A stretch of DNA of 63,684 nt from UBA5734 sp964528645 (GTDB taxonomy: Bacteria > Bacillota > Clostridia > Saccharofermentanales > UBA5734), in the NCBI GenBank assembly GCA_964528645.1, contig CAZGSR010000012.1:1-63684 (forward strand), written 5' to 3'. Under the pieces are notes generated by a model that was given only the letters and a program-made list of their open reading frames with translations, was not told the DNA's origin and did not search any database. Position numbers and translations under genes: made by a program. Below, piece after piece: positions 50,623-60,000 of the stretch (positions are counted from its first letter, which is position 1; each line of letters opens with the position of its first letter).

Positions 50623-50961
50623 ATGAAGAAACTCGAAATCGTCATCAAGCCTGAACGTCTGGAGATCCTCAAAGCCATTCTCGAGGAAGCGGACGCCACC
50701 GGTGTGATGATCAGCAACGTGATGGGGTACGGCAACCAAAAGGGTATCACCGCCCTGTACCGCGGCACCCGCTACACCGTCAATTTCCTGCCCAAGGTCA
50801 AAGTCACGACTATTACAGATGACCTCAAAGCAGAAAAGCTGATCGATCAGATCTGCAACCAGTTGCCTCAGGGCGAAGCTGGCGACGGCAAGATTTTTGT
50901 CACTGAAATAGCTGACGTGATCCGCATCCGCACCGGCGAACGAGGCGAAAAGGCCTTGTAA
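50623..50961 (+). CDS. glnK: Nitrogen regulatory protein P-II
   Basis: A 112-residue trimeric signal protein that reads 2-oxoglutarate and ATP/ADP and controls the ammonium channel. The T-loop has YRGTRYTVNFLPK with Tyr51, the uridylylation position of proteobacterial P-II; the B-loop reads TGERGEKAL at the C terminus. RBS AAAGGGG. It lies 55 bases before amt, the usual glnK-amtB pairing, so it most likely blocks Amt when nitrogen is plentiful. Confidence 0.93.
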   Translation: MKKLEIVIKPERLEILKAILEEADATGVMISNVMGYGNQKGITALYRGTRYTVNFLPKVKVTTITDDLKAEKLIDQICNQLPQGEAGDGKIFVTEIADVIRIRTGERGEKAL

Positions 50962-51016
50962 GCATCTGAGCAAGCCGCCCTCCGCGGGCACTGTGAATTG
51001 AGAAAGGATGGTTTTT

Positions 51017-52267
51017 GTGGAAGATTTGACCATGACTGTAGAAACTTTGGCAAAAAATGCCGATATCCTCTGGACCTTGATTGCTGCTATTCTCGTCTTT
51101 TTCATGCAGGCCGGATTTGCCATGGTGGAGACCGGTTTCACCCGGGCCAAGAACGCTGGCAACATCATTATGAAGAACACGATGGACTTTGCAGTCGGCT
51201 CGTTGCTTTTCCTCCTCGTCGGCTACGGTATCATGTTCGGCGACAAATTCATGGGCTTGTTTGGCACCACTGGATTCATCGATCCAACAACCATTGGTGA
51301 CAGCTATTTCATCTTTTTCCAGACAGTTTTCGCCGCAACCGCAGCGACGATCGTCTCCGGCGCCATGGCCGAACGCACCAAGTTCAAATCCTACCTGATT
51401 TATTCAGCCGTAATCACCCTGATCATTTACCCGATTGTCGGCGCCTGGACTTGGGGCGGTGGCTGGCTCGCCAGCCTGGGCTTCCATGACTTTGCCGGTT
51501 CGACTGTTGTCCACTCTGTCGGTGGCTGGGCAGCCCTGATGGGCACCATCATCCTCGGTCCCCGCATCGGCAAATTCAATTCCAAAATGAAGCCGCGGGC
51601 CATTCCTGGCCATAGCCTGACCCTGGGCGCACTCGGTGTCTTCATCCTTTGGTTCGGCTGGTTCGGCTTCAACCCCGGCAGCACGGTCGCCCTCGTCCCG
51701 GAAATCGGCGACATCGCTATGACCACCAACCTGGCTGCAGCAGCCGGCGGCGTCAGCGCCATGTTCATCTCCTGGCTCAAGTTCAAAAAGCCTGATGTCG
51801 GCCTGACCCTCAACGGCGTCCTCGGCGGCCTGGTTGCCATCACGGCTGGTACCGCTGCAGTCAGCAACATCGGTGCCATCCTCATCGGCCTGATCGCTGG
51901 TTTCATCATCGTCTTTGGTGCCTGGATCCTGGAAAATATCTTCCACATCGACGATCCGGTCGGTGCCGTCCCGGTTCACCTGATGAACGGTGTCTTTGGA
52001 ACACTGGCCGTTGGTCTCTTCGCCATCCCAGATAATTTCGGTGGCACCGCTTCTGGCTTATTCTATGGTGGCGGCCTCGATCTCTTCATCTCACAGCTCA
52101 CCGGTGTCCTGGCCGTTGGCGTTTGGACATCCCTGACCGCAGGCGCCCTGTTCCTGATCCTCAAGCACACCGTCGGCCTGCGCGTCTCTCCCGCCGAAGA
52201 ACTCGAAGGACTCGACCTCCGCGAGCACGGCTCCGAAAGCTATCCGGATTTCATGGTCAAGGGTTGA
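51017..52267 (+). CDS. amt: Ammonium transporter
   Basis: A 416-residue Amt channel with 11 membrane helices. Landmarks: FFMQAGFAMVETGFTRAKNAGN near 27-48, the TVVHSVGGWAALMGT motif near 160 with one of the pore histidines, and GAVPVHLMNGVFGTLAVGL near 315 with the second. The start is taken as GTG 51017: AGGA (51005-51008) is 8 bases away, whereas the in-frame ATG at 51008 would overlap that ribosome site. A bidirectional-looking terminator follows at 52344-52377. Confidence 0.92.
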   Translation: MEDLTMTVETLAKNADILWTLIAAILVFFMQAGFAMVETGFTRAKNAGNIIMKNTMDFAVGSLLFLLVGYGIMFGDKFMGLFGTTGFIDPTTIGDSYFIFFQTVFAATAATIVSGAMAERTKFKSYLIYSAVITLIIYPIVGAWTWGGGWLASLGFHDFAGSTVVHSVGGWAALMGTIILGPRIGKFNSKMKPRAIPGHSLTLGALGVFILWFGWFGFNPGSTVALVPEIGDIAMTTNLAAAAGGVSAMFISWLKFKKPDVGLTLNGVLGGLVAITAGTAAVSNIGAILIGLIAGFIIVFGAWILENIFHIDDPVGAVPVHLMNGVFGTLAVGLFAIPDNFGGTASGLFYGGGLDLFISQLTGVLAVGVWTSLTAGALFLILKHTVGLRVSPAEELEGLDLREHGSESYPDFMVKG

Positions 52268-52343
52268 GCGGACCGTCCGCCGTTTCAACAACACCCCTCC
52301 AAGACCATGTGACCAAAAACGGATAAACCGTTTTCCGGCAAAG

Positions 52344-52377
52344 ACCCTCTGGCCGTAAGGCTGGAGGGTCTTTTGCC
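52344..52377 (+). terminator. Intrinsic terminator after amt
   Basis: AGACCCTC and GAGGGTCT flank an inner TGGCC..GGCTG element and are followed by TTTT. It is close enough to serve the convergent threonine dehydratase too. Confidence 0.82.
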
Positions 52378-52399
52378 AAAAAAGAGACCCGGTCCGTTT

Positions 52400-53635
52400 T
52401 TAATCAAATACAGCAGTCGACATGACGAGTTTTGCCTGGTAGCCTTTGTCGGCGAGGGCGTGCATGATGGTATCGCGGTGTTCGTAACCAAACGCTTCGA
52501 GAGTGACTTTGAGTTCGACGGCCATGTTGCGGTTGATGCTGACGAACTGGTTATGCTCGAGGCGGATGATGTTGCCTTTCTGGCGGGCGATGATGTGGGC
52601 GATGCGCTCGAGCTCACCGGGCCGGTCGGGCAGGAGCACGGAAAAAGTGAAGACGCGGCCGCGGTTGATCAGGCCGTGCTGGACCAGAGAAGCCATGGTG
52701 ATGACGTCCATGTTGCCACCGGACAGAATCGAGACCACACGCTTCCCCTTGAAGCCTAAGTGGTTCAGGGCTGCGACGCTCAATAGGCCGGCATTTTCAA
52801 CGATCAGTTTGTGGGTCTCCATGACGGTCAGGAAGGCATCGATCAGCTCGATGTCATCGATCGCCAGGAAGCGGTCAACATGATCCCTGACATATGGAAA
52901 AACAAGATCGCCCGGCGTTTTTACGGCCACGCCATCGGCGATCGTGTCGATGTGGCTGAGCGTGCAGATCTGGCCCTGCTCGACCGACCATTTCATCGAG
53001 GCGGCACCACTTGGCTCGACGCCGATGATTTCGATTTCCGGGCGCAGGATCTTGGCCAGTGTGGCCACCCCGGCGGCCAGTCCACCCCCACCGATCGGCA
53101 GGATGATGGCATCGGTTTCAGGCAAATCAGCCAGGATTTCAAAGGCGATCGTCCCCTGACCCGAAGCGACATCGAGATCATTGAACGGATGGACAAAGGT
53201 ATGGCCCTTTTCCTGGGCCAGCTCCAGCGCATGGGCGTAGGCTTCGTCATAATTTTCGCCGAAAAGGACCACCGTCGCGCCATAGGATTTCGTGTTATTG
53301 ACCTTGACCAGCGGCGTGGTCTGCGGCATGACGATCGTGGCCTTGAGCTTTTGCAGCTGGGCAGCCAGGGCAACACCCTGAGCATGGTTGCCAGCCGATG
53401 CCGTGATCAGTCCGCGCTTTTTCTGCTCAGCCGGCAGGCGGGCAATCTTGACAAATGCACCGCGCACCTTGTACGCACCAGTCAGCTGCAGGTTTTCCGG
53501 CTTGAAATAGACTTGGTTGCCGGTCAGGCGCGTGTAATGGCGGCTGTATACGAGCGGGGTTTTGGTGATGACCGGCTCCAGGATCTGGCGCGCCTCGGCA
53601 AAGGCATCCAAATTGAGCGTAACTAGATCAGACAT
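52400..53635 (-). CDS. ilvA: Threonine dehydratase with ACT domain
   Basis: A 411-residue PLP enzyme that deaminates threonine to 2-oxobutyrate. The PLP lysine is Lys56 in TGAYKVRGA; SAGNHAQGVA lies near 82 and the Gly-rich phosphate loop PIGGGGLAAG near 180. One ACT-like regulatory domain (about 330-411) gives the short form, between catabolic TdcB (about 330) and two-ACT IlvA (about 510). It may feed isoleucine synthesis or threonine fermentation; no ilv genes are adjacent. Its start is 17 bases after the GH13 stop, so co-transcription is possible. Confidence 0.92.
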   Translation of the reverse strand: MSDLVTLNLDAFAEARQILEPVITKTPLVYSRHYTRLTGNQVYFKPENLQLTGAYKVRGAFVKIARLPAEQKKRGLITASAGNHAQGVALAAQLQKLKATIVMPQTTPLVKVNNTKSYGATVVLFGENYDEAYAHALELAQEKGHTFVHPFNDLDVASGQGTIAFEILADLPETDAIILPIGGGGLAAGVATLAKILRPEIEIIGVEPSGAASMKWSVEQGQICTLSHIDTIADGVAVKTPGDLVFPYVRDHVDRFLAIDDIELIDAFLTVMETHKLIVENAGLLSVAALNHLGFKGKRVVSILSGGNMDVITMASLVQHGLINRGRVFTFSVLLPDRPGELERIAHIIARQKGNIIRLEHNQFVSINRNMAVELKVTLEAFGYEHRDTIMHALADKGYQAKLVMSTAVFD

Positions 53636-53652
53636 GGCATTTTCCTCGAATC

Positions 53653-54906
53653 TTATCCTTCAAGGATCATATATCCGAATGGCTTCAGGGTCAAATCAGG
53701 CCAGAGGTCCGAAGCGGCGACCTTGCGACTGCGGCGGGAAAAATTGATCAGCACCGTAACGCGGTTGTCGTCTTTGACCCGGCTGAAGGCAAGCAAGGTG
53801 CGGGAGGTGACAGGCAAAATCTCGACCGGTCCACCGGCAGTGCCATTCCAGAGGGCGCGATTCTGGTGCTTCAACCGGGCCAGTTCGCGGTAGAAATCCG
53901 CCAGGGCATAGGTCCCCCAGTTGATCGGGTCTTTCTCGAAAAATTCCAGCCGCTTGTCCAGGCCGGATTCCTGGCCACTGTAGATCAGCATCATGCCGGG
54001 CAAGGTCGCGGCCAGGACAGCAAAGGCCTTGAAGGCAGGTCCATAGAGTTCTTCATCATGGGCCACCCAGGTGTTTTTGTCATGATTGGTTGTAAAGCGC
54101 ATACGATAGGCATCGGCAGGGTATGCGACCGGTGGCCGGGTGATCAAGCGCTTGAGATCCAGGACAGATGCCTCACCTTGAGCCATCCGCGTCATCAGGT
54201 CATAAAGGTCCCAGTCATAGGTCATATCAAACGCGGCGCGGTGCAGCTCCGGCGTCGACCACTCCGCCAGCATGAACACTGGCTTGATTTTTTCCAATGC
54301 TGCCCGGGCCTGTTCCCAGTAGGCTGTCGGCAGCAGCCCCGCCACGTCACATCGATAGCCATCGATATCGGCCTCACGAATCCAGTAGAGCAGCGCATCG
54401 GTCATGGCGTCCCATAAGGCTGGCTGGCGATAATCAAGGCCGACGACATCGGTCCAATACTCTTCCGGAGCGGTTTCGTCGTGGCGATAAACGTAACTAT
54501 GGATCTGGCCAGCTGCATTTTTCAAATACCAGTCTGGATGCTCGGCAACCCAGACATGGTCCCAGGCGGTGTGATTGGCAACCCAGTCGAGAATCAGGTA
54601 CATCCCCAACCGATGGACCTCACGCACCAGTTCACGCAGGTCCTCCAAGCTGCCAAAATCCGGATTGACCGCCTTGTAGTCACTGACCGCATAGTTGCTG
54701 CCCAACGTCCCTTTGCGCTCTAGCAACCCAATCGGATTGATCGGCATCAGCCAGAGGATATCCACGCCCATGTTCTTGAGCCGTCCTAGCTGGGGTAGGA
54801 TCGCCCGCAGCGTGCCCTCCGGCGAAAACTGGCGCACATTCAGTTCATAAATGACTGCGTTTCGGGACCAGTCAGGATGCTGGACACGGGTGACGATCTT
54901 TTTCAT
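53653..54906 (-). CDS. Cytoplasmic GH13 alpha-amylase-family enzyme
   Basis: A 417-residue glycoside hydrolase family 13 protein. The conserved regions are all present: LDWVANHT (107-114), DGYRCDVAG with nucleophile Asp187 near 183-190, the acid/base Glu215 in MLAEWSTPE and TNHDKNTW near 274-281 with the stabilising Asp276. A beta-sandwich domain C closes the chain. No signal peptide is present, so it acts on internal maltodextrins or glycogen. The exact specificity cannot be assigned. The start is set at 54906 by GGAGG upstream; the longer frame adds 37 Arg/Cys-rich residues. Confidence 0.88.
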   Translation of the reverse strand: MKKIVTRVQHPDWSRNAVIYELNVRQFSPEGTLRAILPQLGRLKNMGVDILWLMPINPIGLLERKGTLGSNYAVSDYKAVNPDFGSLEDLRELVREVHRLGMYLILDWVANHTAWDHVWVAEHPDWYLKNAAGQIHSYVYRHDETAPEEYWTDVVGLDYRQPALWDAMTDALLYWIREADIDGYRCDVAGLLPTAYWEQARAALEKIKPVFMLAEWSTPELHRAAFDMTYDWDLYDLMTRMAQGEASVLDLKRLITRPPVAYPADAYRMRFTTNHDKNTWVAHDEELYGPAFKAFAVLAATLPGMMLIYSGQESGLDKRLEFFEKDPINWGTYALADFYRELARLKHQNRALWNGTAGGPVEILPVTSRTLLAFSRVKDDNRVTVLINFSRRSRKVAASDLWPDLTLKPFGYMILEG

Positions 54907-54997
54907 ACCACAACCTCCGGCAAAACGAGATACCCTCATCTTACGCCTGGCCCCTCTTTCGTGCAACCGGTTGCAGAGCCATCTTCTCGCACCACAG

Positions 54998-55034
54998 CAA
55001 AAACCGCCTTCTCGCAATGGGGCGAAAAGGCGGT
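54998..55034 (-). terminator. Intrinsic terminator after the disulfide oxidoreductase gene
   Basis: On the minus strand AACCGCCTTTTCG and CGAGAAGGCGGTT form a long stem (one mismatch) followed by TTTT. Confidence 0.85.
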
Positions 55035-55108
55035 TGTTATGAACCCCGGACAGGGGCTTGGTCCAGAACAGCTGTTTCCTGTCTGCTCTCAGATCTTCTC
55101 AGGTTTTC

Positions 55109-55750
55109 TCAGATTTTTTCGATGACGTCGAGGAAGGCTGTGATCGGCTGGTCGCCGAGCAGCTCGTGCTCGCCATTGATGACGATCTTTGGCACGCCGC
55201 TGACGTTGTATTTGATCGAGAGCGGGACAAAGGTGTTGGCTTCGATCATGTCGGCCTTGATTCTGGGGTTTTCGAGCGCCAGACGATGGGCCGTGATGAC
55301 GGCACCGGGGCAATGGGGGCAGCTGAGGGTGACGAAGACCTGGATGTGAATGTCTTTGTCGATCTTCTGGATCCGCTTGAGGATGTCTGCCGGCAGTTCC
55401 TGGCGTTCGCCAGAGACCTCGAGCAGGGCGCCGAGGAACGAGTTGATCTCGTAGCCACCCGGGATGCCGAAGAAGCGGATATTGGTGTCGTTGCCGTCCT
55501 GGTCGAGCATGACCACGGCCGGGACCATTTCGATTTTGTATTCGGCTGCTTTTTCCGCGTCGGTGACCAGATTGTAGCGGGTCATTTTCAGCTTGGGATT
55601 GAGTTCACAGATTTCCTCGATGAACTGATGGGCGTCGTGGCAGGATTCACATTCGATTTCCTGGGTGAAGAAGACGACATTGACGTCGTTCTTGAGGCCA
55701 TCAAGGATCTGGGCGAGCTGTTTACGGATGTTGTCGTCAAAAAGTGCCAT
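55109..55750 (-). CDS. Two-thioredoxin-fold disulfide oxidoreductase (PDO/AhpF-N like)
   Basis: A 213-residue cytoplasmic protein with two thioredoxin folds. The first has Cys34 and Cys37 in ECESCHDA, the second Cys144 and Cys147 in SCPHCPGA. Both sites are intact, which matches protein disulfide oxidoreductases (PDO) more than the N-terminal domain of AhpF, where only one pair survives. It lies 72 bases after trxB on the same strand; together they equal a split AhpF-like system that can reduce peroxiredoxin or other disulfides. Confidence 0.88.
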   Translation of the reverse strand: MALFDDNIRKQLAQILDGLKNDVNVVFFTQEIECESCHDAHQFIEEICELNPKLKMTRYNLVTDAEKAAEYKIEMVPAVVMLDQDGNDTNIRFFGIPGGYEINSFLGALLEVSGERQELPADILKRIQKIDKDIHIQVFVTLSCPHCPGAVITAHRLALENPRIKADMIEANTFVPLSIKYNVSGVPKIVINGEHELLGDQPITAFLDVIEKI

Positions 55751-55822
55751 GGTTCATACCTCCTGAAGGTGTTGGCTGTTGTTTTCCGGTCCAGGACCGG
55801 CTGTCGTGGATTACGGATAAGT

Positions 55823-56809
55823 TCAGAAATTGGGGTTGCTGAGGATATAATCGGTCGCCGAGAGCGCAGCCTTGGCTGCATCACCACAGGCGATGATGAT
55901 CTGTTTGTACGGGACATCGGTCACGTCACCGGCGGCAAAAATGCCTTCCTTATTGGTGCGGCCGAATGCATCGATGACGATCTCGTCCAGTTCGTTCATG
56001 TGGAGCAGACCCCGGGCCAGTTCGCTGTTCGGGATCGAGCCGACTTCAACAAAAATGCCGTCGGCCGGAATGTCAATCTGGGCACCTGTTTCGCGGTTCT
56101 CGACTGCAACACTTTCGACCGTTGTGGATCCGTGAATCTCTTTGACCACATGCCCGAGGAGCACCTCCACATTGTCAAAATGCTTGAGCTTGTCAACCAG
56201 GACTTTGTCTGCCTTGAGCCGGTCACGACGCTGGACGACGGTGACGTGGGTCGCGATGCGGGCCAGGTCAATGGCTGCACCGATCCCGGCATTGCCGCCA
56301 CCGGCAACGACGACCTTCTTGTTCTTGTAGAACGGGCCGTCGCAGATGGCACAGTAGGTGACGCCGTGGCCGGTGAATTCTTTCTCACCCGGGACATTGA
56401 GCTTCCTGGGCAATTTTCCGGAGGCGACGATGATGGTCTTCGTCTTGAAGATCCGGCCATCATCGAGGATCACTTCTTTGTAAAGGCCATCCTTGATAGA
56501 CTTGACCGTCGTATTGTTTTCAAAATCGATCCCGAACTGCATCACCTGGTCATGGAACTTGTCAGCCAATTCGACACCGTTGATGTAGCGGTAACCAAGG
56601 TAATTTTCAATTCCGGCTGTATCAGCCATCTGTCCGCCCACTTGACGGGTGATCAGGCCAGTCGACATGCCTTTGCGCAGGCAATACACTGCAGCTGTCA
56701 TGCCAGCTGGTCCGCCACCAATGATGATGACGTCGTAAATCTTGTCTGATGCAAATGCGTTGAATTTCTGTTCGCCGACGAAAAGGCTGGAAGAAAGATT
56801 GAAATCCAT
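55823..56809 (-). CDS. trxB: Thioredoxin reductase (NAD(P)H-dependent)
   Basis: A 328-residue flavoprotein. FAD site IIIGGGPAGMTA (28-39), redox pair CAIC (Cys153, Cys156), pyridine-binding VVAGGGNAGIGAAIDLA near 172 and GIFAAGDVTD near 285. The start at 56809 has GAGGTG at good spacing; the frame runs 15 codons further upstream. The partner is the two-fold disulfide oxidoreductase encoded next. This is the second thioredoxin-reductase-type gene in the window besides the fusion at 47121. Confidence 0.92.
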   Translation of the reverse strand: MDFNLSSSLFVGEQKFNAFASDKIYDVIIIGGGPAGMTAAVYCLRKGMSTGLITRQVGGQMADTAGIENYLGYRYINGVELADKFHDQVMQFGIDFENNTTVKSIKDGLYKEVILDDGRIFKTKTIIVASGKLPRKLNVPGEKEFTGHGVTYCAICDGPFYKNKKVVVAGGGNAGIGAAIDLARIATHVTVVQRRDRLKADKVLVDKLKHFDNVEVLLGHVVKEIHGSTTVESVAVENRETGAQIDIPADGIFVEVGSIPNSELARGLLHMNELDEIVIDAFGRTNKEGIFAAGDVTDVPYKQIIIACGDAAKAALSATDYILSNPNF

Positions 56810-57017
56810 TGGGACACCTCGTTTGCTCGTTACGTTCCTGACTATACCTGACATTCAGCCATCCAACCGTGACAAAATCGCACAAGCGTTGTTCTGGCGG
56901 AATCGTTTGAGATGGTTCGGGGTATAATGATAGTGTGCCCAAACACCCTTTCATTTGACAAGTCCTTTTGTTACTGCACCATGAATAATCTGCCGGTTAT
57001 CCGGCGGGAGGTCAGCC

Positions 57018-60000
57018 ATGAAGAAAGTCTGTGCAGTCTGGATCGTCTTGCTGTTTGTCTTCCTGCCCTTGGTGGCCCCTGTCCAGGCGGTCATTTCCAC
57101 TGACACCTCCGGTGACTGGCCTGGCGTTATCGACCAGCAGCCTGCGGCACCGTTCGATTATGATTTCCAGGCACCTTCTGCCGACTGGCTTGATTTTGTT
57201 GCTGGTGAGACACCCGCCACATTCGCCGCGGATAAAATCCACTATGAACTGGCGGACTCCGTGATCGAGATCGACAGCCAGGTTACGAGTCAATTGGCCA
57301 CAGCCGGCCAGCTGCTCTCTGGCGCGACCAAACCGTTGCAGCGGCCGGACAAAATCATTGCCGCAGGCGGCTACATCGCACGGGACATTCTCCAGCAGGC
57401 GGCCCAGGCGCGCGGCCGGTCCGTCGAAAACGGCTCCATTTTTGTCGATGCTACAGCGGGCACCGCATTCAAAGTCGTCTCTCCGTCCACTTTTACCGGC
57501 GCCTTTGCTGCCAACGAAACGCTCGGCGACCTTGTCAAACCGTTGGAAAACACCTACAGCGTCGCCCGGCCGCAGCTCCATGAAGTCATCAATAATTTCG
57601 AGCTCGAGGAAGACACCATCCGCCTGACCCGTGGCAACATCAGCGGCTTTGCCCCTGGCATCGAGCAAAGCCTGGTCTTGCCGGGGCTGGCCCAGCCGCA
57701 AGCTTTCGGCGATGCGCTGAAGGATTTCAAATACCTCTCTGACGATCCATTCATCAAACTCCAGTTCACCGACCAGACGCTGGAGGCCAATCTGGGCGGC
57801 GGCGGCAAAGTCCAGGTCACCGTCAGTGGCGGCCTAGGCATCGAGGACATCGACCTCACCGGACGTTACTCCGGATTTGACGGCTACCGGATCGCGCTCA
57901 CCCTCAGACAGGAGAGCTACCTGGTCGTCGAAATGGGCGCCAACGTCAAGCAGGAGGTCTATATCCCCCTGCTCGGACTCGACATCCCCTTCGGCGTCGG
58001 CCGGATTTCCGGCGGCATATTCGCCGTCATCGGTCTCGACGGCAGCCTGAGCCTGGAAATCGAGGCTCGTGACTACACCGAAACCACCATGGGCGTCCGG
58101 GGCGGAACCAAGTTCTATGTCCCGACCAGTGTCAAGCCGATTTTCCAACAGGGCTTCACCAGTGACGGCGACGTGGACCTCAACGGCGACATCGATGGCT
58201 ACCTGAAATTCGGCCCGATGATGGGCCTGGAGCTGTTTGGTTTTGATCTGGTCGGAGCAGGTGTTTTCCTCGGAGCCGGGGTTCATGTCCAGGCGGATAA
58301 CAAGATGCTCGACGTCAACCTCTACGGCTTGTTCAATGTCTATGTCAAGCTGGCTGGTGAAAATTTCAACCTGGCTAATTACAAGCCGACGATTCTGCGC
58401 CGGCGCCAGGCCAACACTCTGGGCTACCGGATCAAGGTCGTCGAGGCGTTCATTTCACCTGGCCTGGTGGGCGGGTCGATCGAAAAGCAGGTCTCAGCGG
58501 CACCACCCAAATTTGAGGTCGCCCAGGGGCTGGAATACCGGATTCTGGTCGTACCGGACGGTGTGTTCTTTGATCCGAATGACGTCGCGTCGGTCAACCA
58601 GGCCGAGATCCGCAAATACCCTGCCTCCGGCTATGCCACCACCAATGGCGAAGGCGAATTTTACCAGCACGATCCGCAGATGCTGTACCACAAAGACCAG
58701 GTGATCATCGAATTCCGGGTCAATGGCGAGTCGTACTATTCCAATCCCGCAACACCCACCCTGCCCTTCTCCTCCTTTACCATCGCCAAGGCTGATTCTT
58801 TCAACGATTTCGTCACCGGCCAGGTCAATCCGATCCGCTCGATCAACTGGGAAGCCGCAGCTGATGCGCCTCCCGAAGATCAGTACCAGTGGACGTATTG
58901 CAGCGGCGCCCTGGTCAATCTCAGCCAGTACCTGAGCCTCAATTACAACCAGCATGTCCCGACCGGCCACCTGGCCCGGGCCATGACGGATGAATGGGGC
59001 AATTTCGACACGAGAAAGCCGCCGGTCTCGCTCATCACGGGTCTCCCCATCGCCAACACCGGATTTGACGTGTACGAAACGCCCTCCAACTGGGGCAATA
59101 TGGTCGGTTACGATGTCAGCCTCAATTACCACGAGGCCACGACCACAGGCAAGGTCCCGGTCCACACGACGCTCGAGATCAGTTTTGACCGCACCATCCA
59201 GCAAGTGCCCGGCTCCTTCAAAACCTATGAGGAAAACGGCAAGATCATCAACCAGGTGCAATACGACGAATCGATCTGGATCGTCAACCCGAATGGCACC
59301 CGTACCGTCACATCAGACGAATTCCGCTATAACCGGGTCGTCTTTTCCACTCAGGATCTCGGCCGTGACACCGATTACCGCAAGGAAACCGACCTCGTGC
59401 GCAATTATCAGTGGGTCTTTGGCGAAAGCGGCAAGCAGCTGATCCCGCTCCTTGACAGTGAGGGACGCGAGACAGGGGCCGCGCTCTTTAAAGAGCGCGT
59501 GACGGTCGAATGGGTCTGGCAGGCTCATCCCAACCCGGTCCAGATCACCAGCACTGATCACGCAACGGTCAACCAGCAGGGTGGCACGTTCCCCGTCACC
59601 GCGAGCGGGTTTGCGCCTTTCCGGTTCACCCTGGCTGGCGCGCCAGTGGGGATCCAGATCGGAGCCAGCAACGGCCAGATCCAGATCCCGGCCAGCCTGG
59701 CCCCAGGGGACTACACCTTCACCATCCGGGCTGAAGAGGACCGATCCAAGGCGGTCAAATCACCTTTCATCAATGATCCCTATCAGGGCCATGCACCCTC
59801 ACTGCCGGATGAACAGGTCTTCACCCTGACTGTCAGCAACGAGCCCGGTGCCACGAAACCGACCGAGACCAGCGAAGCCACCTCCGCGACCCGGCCGACT
59901 TCACTCACGCCATCGCCGACGCCGGTACCTACACCCACACCATCGCCGACGCCCGAGCCAACACCGACGCCTGTCCCGCGCACGCCGCCGGAAATCGCGG

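Noticed and set aside
51404..51979. 191-codon minus-strand frame
   Set aside because: Antisense to amt; Asp/Gly-rich shadow.
55058..56749. 563-codon plus-strand frame
   Set aside because: Antisense to trxB and the disulfide oxidoreductase, crossing their intergenic region; Asp/Val/Gly-rich shadow composition.
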